Shown: positions 56,291 to 64,000 of the stretch, one piece after another | How positions within the stretch are numbered: the stretch's first letter is position 1 | Layout of the letters: every line of letters starts with the position of its first letter | Source of the DNA: Niebla homalea | Lineage: Eukaryota; Ascomycota; Lecanoromycetes; Lecanorales; Ramalinaceae | DNA: 64,000 bases | Reading direction: 5' to 3' | Assembly: GCA_019925105.1 (NCBI GenBank) | Contig: JAHGAU010000008.1 | Location: forward strand, 1,612,001 to 1,676,000 | The notes under the pieces: model-generated | What the model saw: only the letters and a program-made list of their open reading frames with translations | Told to the model about the DNA's origin: nothing | Databases searched by the model: none | Made by a program: the position numbers and the translations under genes

Positions 56291-57698
56291 TTATATAGCC
56301 TATAGGTAAAATGTGAAGTTCATTCTGCTTCGCGCAATATAACTTCGGAGATAATAGCAAAGTCGGGTGAAATGTCTCTGAAATTTACCTACCTAGATAA
56401 AACACGGATTGAGCTTTGTACAATATAAAATCCTGCATGGCTTTCCCATTATGGGTCCTTTTACCGGACAGCTTCCCGAACCACAGATTGCACAAGAATG
56501 TGATTCATACCTACACTAGCTTGGGCCCATTGCTGGTGAAAAGGAGACATCTAGGCTTCTGCGCGGATGATGTTCCCTCCTGGCCTTGTGCGGAGCGTCA
56601 TGTCATGAATGAATTCCAAGTCACATCTGGAAGTGCTATCAAATGCTGATCATCAAGCTGCCAATCATCTCGAGCGTGGTTGAGGCTTTAAGATCTCCAT
56701 ATCAACAGCCATGGCTCATCGGGTGGCCGGGCACAACTTACCATACCAGCTAGCAAAATGGACATTGACAAACATTCCTTCGACGGAATGACACAGAGGT
56801 GACATGCCCTATCTCTTCAAGAGTGGCCTAATTGATGACATACTTACTGAGTGTGCTACCAATTTCCAGCTACACACGACTTCTAAGCCTTGACATCTCA
56901 TTTAATCAACATGGAATGATTAAGCAAGAAAGTTCTCTAGCGGGCTGATGGTTTCTTGACTTTATCAATTTCGGTCAAAATTTCATATACTTTTGAACTT
57001 TGTTGAATATTTGCCAAGCAGACTCTGGATATATACCTACATTACTGCTTATATCTAGGCACCTACTCTAAGTCTCTGATCGTGTAATTTTTCCAAGGGC
57101 TCGGGCCTCCATATCTCAAGGCGTAATTTGACACATTCGGTATATCGGTAGTAATTCGAGTCGTTACAATAGGAGATTAATGGGTGTTTTGGTGGGAGCA
57201 CTCCACGTGATTGATTAGCATCATTACATTACACTAGACATATCCTAGCTTGATGGACTGCCGGACACAACAATGTCGCGGATATTTCTAACGGAGCCCG
57301 TACATCGGTCAACATTCCAAAGGTCGAAGGCAGAACTTGGCATAAGTCCAAATGCTAAGCTCTCCTTCCAGAAAAAACTCTGATTCGAGCAAGGGGTAGA
57401 AATTGGTCATTCGAGCCAGGGGGGAGTGTTGAAAGGCTCAGCATGATCGACTATCACCGCATGCGGTAGCAGGTGAGGATAAAGAATACTAACCAATATA
57501 GAAGGCTCCCCGAGCGAGATTGATCCATCAATCAATCTTCCTTGAACAACTCGCCTTACTGAGTCTTGTATAAAAAGGTACGAGATCCTGCCGTGAACTT
57601 GGCTCCTCGTTCATTCTCCATCGTGACTCTCGTGATCTCCAACTTACGACCCATACCCAACTTTCATTTTCCCGCAATTTCTGCCAACAAAGCCCATC
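56291..57698. other. intergenic, no gene seen
   Basis: 1.4 kb, relatively AT-rich, without coding features; 56416-56649 is an isolated short frame. The last part is the promoter of the secreted protein. Confidence 0.5.
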
Positions 57699-58447
57699 AT
57701 GCTCGCTCATTTTCTTCTCGGCGCTATCGCCGGACTTGCGATTATGGTAGTGGCCGTCCCACCATCACCTCGCTTGGGGTACAATGATTATGAGATACGT
57801 GTTCAAGTGAGTGCTTACTTGCGCCTTGGAGCGACTCCCACAGCAACTCCTGCAATGGCTAAATTATATCTTAGTTCGACCGGGAAAACGCCACATTCCC
57901 ACCCAGCCCTGTTGATTTTTACGGCGGGCTCGGGATCAAATTCAATGGCATGGCCCTAGTTGCCGGCGAAGTTGGGGGGGTGCAACCCCTAGCTGGGATC
58001 CTCCCTCTGAGTCCTCCCAACATTGCCAGCTACGGGAATCTCGTTGCGGCCACAATCGAGGAGGGCAGCCCGATGTTGACCGTCGCCTATCCGAATTCTT
58101 CGTTGTACAGCTTCGGAATGACTCAAGTCTTTTTTGGCTGTGCGATCAATCTGGAAAACTCAGCAGCGAATCTTCCGACGGCGTGCACCCTCACACTCAC
58201 GTGCGTGGATCCGCATGGTGAGCAGGTGGCCCAGGGCAGCTTTGATTTCGAGCCGACTGGTGGGCCGACCTCGAGAATGACGTACGCATCCTTGTATCAG
58301 CTTCGTTTCTTTGGCTGTCAATATGTGACATTCAACAGCACAACCACCAACCCTTTTGCTCTTGGTAATAATACTCTGCTGGCTACAAGCCTTGATGATG
58401 TCACTATCGTACACTACGGTGGATCACCCCCGGATCTAATAGCGTGA
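57699..58447 (+). CDS. small secreted protein
   Basis: Two exons (57699..57806, 57875..58447) with a 68-bp intron (GTGAGT..TCTTAG) give 226 aa. Residues 1-20 (LAHFLLGAIAGLAIMVVAV) form a signal peptide. The mature part begins PPSPRLGYNDYEIRVQFDRE and contains VDFYGGLGIKFNGMALV, four to five cysteines (FFGCAINLE, TACTLTLTCVD, FFGCQYV) and several Asn sequons (NAT, NSS, NST, NNT). No membrane anchor or GPI signal is visible, so release to the medium or apoplast is likely. I do not recognise the family. The cysteine-bearing, beta-rich look resembles uncharacterised secreted proteins of Pezizomycotina. Confidence 0.8.
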
Positions 58448-58938
58448 CCAGAGTGTGTGGCCAGACAGCTCTGGTTTTTGCAAATGCTTATCTCATTCAT
58501 ACTTTGGTGGTGAGGGCCTTCTTGATGCTGCTTCTTGATTCTTAGCAGATAGATATGCTTCGGATCACAGTATGAACATCCAATTTTCCCTCATCAAGAC
58601 CTATTGCCATCTGGTGTATTTCATTTCGCATTTTCTCCTAACTTGGATAGTGAATAGATAATAATCAGGTTAGCTTGGTTAGGTACTGAGGGCTGAGGCT
58701 TCTGAGGAAGTGGATCTTGCGTAGCCTTTCCGAGGGCGCGTCATCCCGCATGATTAGCTCGCCCCCCTCGGCCCCTCCATAGCCACCCAATCTATTTCAA
58801 GTATCCCGTAAAGAGAGCGTCAACCTCCTTCGTATAATTATCGTAGATCTTACTGGCACCTTCAGCCTGACCTTTCAATTCCTCTCAATACTCTTCCTAC
58901 CTATTTCTCCCTGTCTTGCCCTACCTTCTCTCGCCAAC
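58448..58938. other. intergenic, KES1 promoter
   Basis: 491 bp with the 3' flank of the secreted protein and the promoter/leader of the oxysterol-binding protein (CCTTCTTACC-like pyrimidine-rich leader near 58880-58935). Nothing else was seen. Confidence 0.5.
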
Positions 58939-60312
58939 ATGTCACTCTCGTCTAAGGATGATGGGGCAGGCGTCAGCCCCCAGAATAAAGGTTCCTGGGC
59001 TACATTTATCAAGGTACCGATTACTGCGAACACATTTACGGGACTCCCAACGCTTACAAGTCTCAGTCAATAGCATCTTTCAATGGCGACCTCTCCTCCA
59101 TGACCGCTCCGCCCTTCATCCTCGGCACCACTTCCTTGACAGAATTCTCCGCCTATTGGACTGAACACCCTTCTATCTTTGTCGCGCCTGCCTTGGAACC
59201 AGATCCAGCCAAAAGAGCCCTGCTGGTCTTGAAGTGGTTTCTCTCAAGCTTGAAGCAGAGCTACAGCAGTAGAAGCGACAAATACGGGAGTGAGAAGAAG
59301 CCCTTGAATCCCTTCCTAGGCGAGCTCTTCCTGGGGAGGTGGGAAGACGAAGCGGGAACGACACAGCTGGTCAGCGAACAAGTCAGGTATAGAGACCCCT
59401 GTGATGGAGTCTGGGACCGTTTGAGCGAACACTGCTGATCCAGACAACCATAGCCATCATCCTCCTGTGACGGCCTATTGCATCTGGAACGATAAGCACG
59501 GCGTGCAACTGCAAGGCTACAACGCCCAAAAAGTCTCCTTCAGTCGCACCATCCACATCAAACAAATCGGCCATGCCCTCCTCACCCTCGCCTCCCACAA
59601 TGAAACTTACCTCATCACCCTTCCCAACCTGCACATCGAAGGCCTCGTCTACGGGAAACCCTTTGTCGAACTGAACAACTGCACCTATATCACGTCATCC
59701 TCAGGCTACGTCGCTAAAATTGACTACAGTGGCAAGGGCTGGCTGTCCGGCAAAAAGAACAGCTTCACCGCCACTCTCTACCCGGCCGGCAAGGAGAAAG
59801 AAACACTTTATACAGCAGAAGGCCAATGGACGGATCAAATCACGTTCAAAAAAGCCGCGCACGGATTGAAGAAAGCCGCTTCGGACAGCAACATCGTCGA
59901 CACCTACAATGCCAAAACGGCAGCTACTACGCCCCTCCAAGTCGCACCAATAGCTCAGCAAGACCCGTATGAATCAAACCGTGCGTGGGAAAAGGTTGCG
60001 GCAGGGATCGTCAAGGGGGATATGGACACCGTTCATATCGAGAAATCCAAGATCGAGAATGCGCAGCGGGAGCTGAGGAAGAAGGAGCAGGCTGAGGGCA
60101 AGGAGTGGCAGCGCAGATTCTTCAAGCGGGACACAGATGATGCAATGTTCCAGAAGCTGGCGAAGCCATTGGGCACGACCCTGGAGCCGGAGAAGACCGG
60201 TGGAGTGTGGAGATTCGATGCGAGTAAGAAGGCTGGGCAGGACAACCCGAGTCAGGGTGTCACGATAGACCAGCCACCACCCAGCACGGCGCCGCAAGTC
60301 AGCCGAGGATAA
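58939..60312 (+). CDS. KES1: oxysterol-binding protein, KES1/OSH4 type
   Basis: Short OSBP-related lipid exchanger moving ergosterol and PI4P between membranes. Three exons (58939..59013, 59067..59386, 59454..60312) with 53- and 67-bp introns give 417 aa, close to yeast Osh4. GSWATFIKSIASFNGDLSSM is the N-terminal lid region. PFILGTTSLTEFSAYW and KPLNPFLGELF follow. The family signature EQVSHHPP (Ser at ~132) is rebuilt precisely across the second intron (GTATAG..CCATAG). PNLHIEGLVYGKPFVEL and the Gly-rich SGKGWLSGKKNSF stretch complete the ORD core. The C-terminal third has LRKKEQAEGKEWQRRFFKRD, the usual helical segment. No PH domain, as expected for this subgroup. Confidence 0.96.
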
Positions 60313-63300
60313 GGCTGGGCTCGGTGTGACTAGCTCAAATTAGGGAGTTTGCTTTCTTGTAATCAATGTGCTTGGCTGGAGATTAGATTGGGGCGAGCAC
60401 TTGATAGGAGCCTGGCGCTTTTCACTTCGGAGGAAGAGCGTGGAGGAATGGTCGATGCGCATAAAGAGCACCTTCGAATTGTCGGGCAAACTTCCTACCT
60501 TTTAGACGCTACTCGCTATATCTTATATCCAATGTGATCATATCTGGCGCACATGGTTCGCTCCCACCAATTCCCGTGCGGCAGGACGATCCGCCCGTCG
60601 AACCTTGCTCTTTGGATTGTGAAGATTAGGTAGGTATTAGGTATAAAATCGCCATGCATGGCACGTACGAAACCTCATACATCGATTTGATCTATAATAT
60701 AATTGCTCACCCAGACCTGACTCCTTCATTGACCCCACACGAGCCCACATGGACATCAGCCATCACGGGAACATCCAGGCTTTCTGAGATGATGTTAGCT
60801 AGGAAGCTCAAGCCAAAGGCCTATATGACTCTGTTCCCGATCCCCGACTAGATAATCTCGGTATAAGATTACATAGCAAACGCCTGGCGAGCCTGCAGAA
60901 GGAGGCTGCATTATTAGGCGACCTCTGCGCTCGTCTCGTCCTCGATCCTGATTCGTCGAACATGGCCTGCCTCAATCGCTACCTTCCCCAACCGGATTTT
61001 GATGGCTTTTGAAGCAATACCCGTAGCACCTTTCGCGGGCATTAGAATTGTGAGTCGCCTGAAATGGTTTATTGATTAAATGCCGTAAGCTCTGCCGGGT
61101 GGTAAATCCTTCAGTCCTGAATTATTGTCACGGAGTCGTTCCTGTTTGGTGGAGAGAGCACGGATGTCTCTCAAAGCGTCAACGACCCTGGATAATGAAC
61201 GGTGTTTAATCGACGCTTATATTGAACTAAGCTGTCACTGACTCCAAACGTACATGCTGAAAGCAGAACTCGTTGAAGTGGTCGCCTTCCCCAGTTAGCA
61301 GCATGACGAGGGTATGTTTCTGTCCCGGGTTTTGGTGGCTGTACCGTTTTCAGAATGATATTTGAAGAATTGTGACATGTGCACCCAAAAATTGATCGTG
61401 GTTGCTGGCAAGCAACGATGAGTGTGCGAAAGCGCCGGGCAAGTCTTGAGCTTTGCTCGGATCGAGGGGACCCAATTCCATCTTACATTGCCGGAAGAGC
61501 GATGGTGTACGGCTTATTCCAGTCACTTTGAAAATGTCAGGAAGCTGGGAGCATGCATTTGTGATGCAGCAGATGAGGAGGATGTTAGCACTGAGTCGGA
61601 ACTCTCTGGCAAGCATCTGAAGCGAAGGACTCGGAGAATACGTGAAGCAGCAGAGGCACTTTGGAGCCTAAGAGCAGTCGAAAACCAAATGGAGATTCGG
61701 CTTGGAGGATGAGATCCTAGCCCGATACAAATATGAAGCCATCTGCAAGACTTGCCGTCGCCGTCTTTGAAGTTCAAGGAAAGAGATCGATATTACTGCG
61801 TTGAGCCTGAAAGTGCATCTTAGTGGTGACAGAGCTTGTCAACTACGCGCGAAACATCCTGTGGGAGACGACGTTCAGGATTTCTGAGAATCGATCGAGC
61901 GCCCTGAGAAATGTTGTCAGTCGATGTTGATTGCATTTCCCGCCAAAATGATGATCCTCGAACTCGAGTGAGCTTTGGAAAGTCAGAAAGATGTGGATGA
62001 ATGAAGAAGCTATCCATCGCGATGTTGATCGGAGGCGAACAATTCTACATTCATCTCACGTAGCAAATATACCTTGACGCAAGCCGTACCAGATTCGAGA
62101 GTTGACCTATCTCGCCGTTTCCGGTGAAGCGCCATCGGTCCTGGTGCCGCGATTTGCGTCGAACAACCTTCTCCAAGGAATAGTACTTGCGTCCTCAGCC
62201 TGGGTCGCTGTCTCAGAGAAGTCTGATCTTACTGTCACCTTGTTTGCGTTTCAATCTACGAGCTGCCATCTCAAGGACCTCAATGATTTTTGGCTTTGAC
62301 GGGTCGGACCAGGCGCATTCAAGTCGCCAGCGCCAGACAGCAAAGCAAAAACCAAGAGTAAATTTGACCGAGAATAGTGCCCCGGAGAGACCGCCTGTAC
62401 TCATTAGCCCTTCGCGCCAGTGCTCTTCATTATTGGGTTTTGTCGTCGTTGCTTCAGCATTCATCACTTACCATGATTTAGGTCTTCACGGCCATTACTA
62501 TGGGATCTACATCTACGAAGTCGATGGCGACCCTGGTTATCCAGATGCCGAGCGGCTTTCAAGTCGTCTTTGGCAAGTCCATAAGGCGAATCGCAGTTTG
62601 CATCTCTCCTACAGATCGGCATTGATCTGATGTTAAATCCAAGATGTAGAACTTTGGCTTTGGAAAACTGTGTTACAACCAGACGTGCAAGGGTATCTAC
62701 GTAGAGGTCAAAGCTGTCTTCGCGAAACCCACTTTGCTCCATTCATTTCCCCTAGCTACGCAAAAATAGACAATAGACTTTCGCTGGATGGCGAAGCCCG
62801 AGATGTGTAGAGGACCGAGTGGACACAAACAATGGAAAGACGAACTTGACAGCTTTATACTCCGTGATCAAGACAAGCGTGTTTTTCCCGTTTTCGACTC
62901 CAAGGAGGTACGAAAACCGCGAACGCAGGAGGTAATCGACCTCGCGCTTGGAACAAAGCATTGCAGAATGGTCCTGCGCAAGCTGTGAAAATGATGGAGA
63001 GGGAGAATGGAGCGCCAGAGCTTGCAAGCACTCATGGAGAGCAAGCCCCTTTGAACCAAGGTTGAAATTGCTCTCAGCATCCTCATTTGATCTTTCATTG
63101 AGGCACGATGGCTACTTTGCAAGGTTGCGACATCTTCAGTGGCTGCGACTTCAGGCATTCTGGTACGTACCTTGATGTCTTGTATGGTCACGCGAGCGAA
63201 GAGTGAACAAACAGCGAGCACAATTGAGCAGCCATGAGCCTGGACAAATCCTTCTCCACTCATTGACCAATCATCATGTTAGGGTAAGCCACTGCAGATG

Positions 63301-64000
63301 TCATCATTGTTCCCAATGCTACTGTAGCTGACCATAAAGATGCGACTGTGGCTGTCCCCGGCCGTTTAAATGCAAGGGTCTCAGCAGATGGCATCATCGA
63401 CCTCGTATTGGTACCTGGAGAGTTCAAAGTTGCGGGCCTCAGGCCTGAAGCGGTTAAGCCGGCCGCCCAGACGCAAAGAATTAACAATTATTTTTAGCAC
63501 CCAGAGTCCGGCCTTTTTGGCGGAACGACGTCGTTGAAAAGTTGGGCTAGGGTCCGCTGCTTGGCTTACTGCCCTCGTGCACTTTGGATAGCATAAGTCT
63601 GAAGGATTGTCTTGTCTTTTTTGATTTTTCAATAAAGGAATTATCATTCATTGTATCATCACTATTGTACCCAAGTGGCTCACCTCTCCCCCTTTTCACC
63701 TTTTGTGCCTTCTTTCTCGCTTCTTGTTCTTTCCGCTGCACCACCTTCGCCAATTACGCGTTTGACAAACGCTTCTGCAGACCGTTGAGCATCAAGCTGC
63801 CACGCAACACCGGTCCAAAATGTCCGGATCGCGAGTTTGATGGCCACCGACACCCTTCAACTCGTTGCTGTCCTGACCTTCCCCCTTTGACCATTTGCCT
63901 TGAAAAAGCCCGGCTTGATCCGGCGTCCATTCGCTTGCAAACATGTCCAACACACCACCGTCAGATGGCGCAAATGACCCGACCAATTGTGGGGGATCGG
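60313..64000. other. gene-poor right end
   Basis: 3.7 kb without a gene I can support. Short frames (61422-61712 +, 62187-62630 +, 62868-63263 -, 63547-63753 -, 63792-63986 -) are unlinked and show no domain, signal peptide or consistent splice joins. The Lys/Arg/Glu-rich frame at 63547-63753 is the only one with a protein-like composition. It could be the tail of a diverged or broken gene. Confidence 0.4.

Noticed and set aside
1..64000. Secondary-metabolite cluster, CRISPR or prokaryotic mobile element
   Set aside because: The genes are dispersed, intron-bearing fungal genes with no PKS/NRPS/terpene backbone enzyme, and no regularly spaced repeats. HMG-CoA synthase here looks like the primary-metabolism copy.

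Overview
The window is nuclear DNA of a filamentous ascomycete (Pezizomycotina). The evidence is short spliceosomal introns (mostly 48-190 bp, GT..AG, with CTRAC/CTAAC-like branch points), about 20 dispersed protein genes on both strands, and protein families confined to or typical of these fungi (DUF7918, DUF7820, DUF7707, GDS1 winged helix, Ish1 repeats, a DUF7708-NACHT NLR). I cannot place class or genus. Exon structures were rebuilt by hand from splice signals, reading frame and family knowledge; every multi-exon model below sums to a multiple of three.

Layout. 0.4-2.4 kb: mitochondrial ETF-ubiquinone oxidoreductase (-). 3.8-8.0 kb: two same-strand FolB-like (dihydroneopterin aldolase fold) paralogues separated by more than 2 kb of empty DNA. 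9.4-12.3 kb: ATG22 vacuolar effluxer (-) with a 770-bp first intron. 12.8-13.0 kb: two abutting 12-bp minisatellites. 13.7-14.5 kb: small secreted, probably GPI-anchored DUF7707 protein (-). 15.3-17.5 kb: DUF7918 protein (-). 18.4-20.9 kb: DUF7820 single-pass membrane protein (-). 21.4-23.0 kb: HMG-CoA synthase (-), divergent from a HAD hydrolase (23.4-24.5, +), which is followed by an HSL-type alpha/beta hydrolase (24.8-26.3, +). 28.0-29.4 kb: GDS1-like winged-helix protein (+). 30.2-32.1 kb: SR/RRM splicing factor (+) with a 6-nt microexon. It converges on a U2SURP/SR140 homologue (33.9-36.7, -) across a 1.7-kb interval that switches from C/T-rich to G-rich. 37.1-38.3 kb: conserved protein of unknown function (+).

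39.0-44.2 kb: an eight-exon NLR-like gene (DUF7708, NACHT, winged helix, ankyrin, C-terminal ~103-aa tandem repeat). 44.9-45.8 kb: small probable mitochondrial protein (+). 46.6-48.1 kb: D-2-hydroxyacid dehydrogenase (-). 50.0-52.1 kb: Ish1/Msc1-like protein with eight Ish1 repeats (-). 53.7-56.3 kb: two divergent membrane-protein genes sharing a 267-bp promoter with a long T-tract. 57.7-58.4 kb: small secreted protein (+). 58.9-60.3 kb: KES1/OSH4 oxysterol-binding protein (+). The last 3.7 kb holds no gene I can support.

Most genes are unrelated housekeeping loci, so I see no biosynthetic cluster. The most unusual signals are in RNA processing and the NLR. The intron that splits the NLR P-loop appears to be two ~125-bp intron copies placed head to tail, with a 3' splice site abutting a 5' splice site (zero-length exon). 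A third intron of the same gene shares both termini, which suggests a small family of self-similar (introner-like) introns. The neighbouring SR gene contains a 6-nt exon needed to keep its first RRM in frame.
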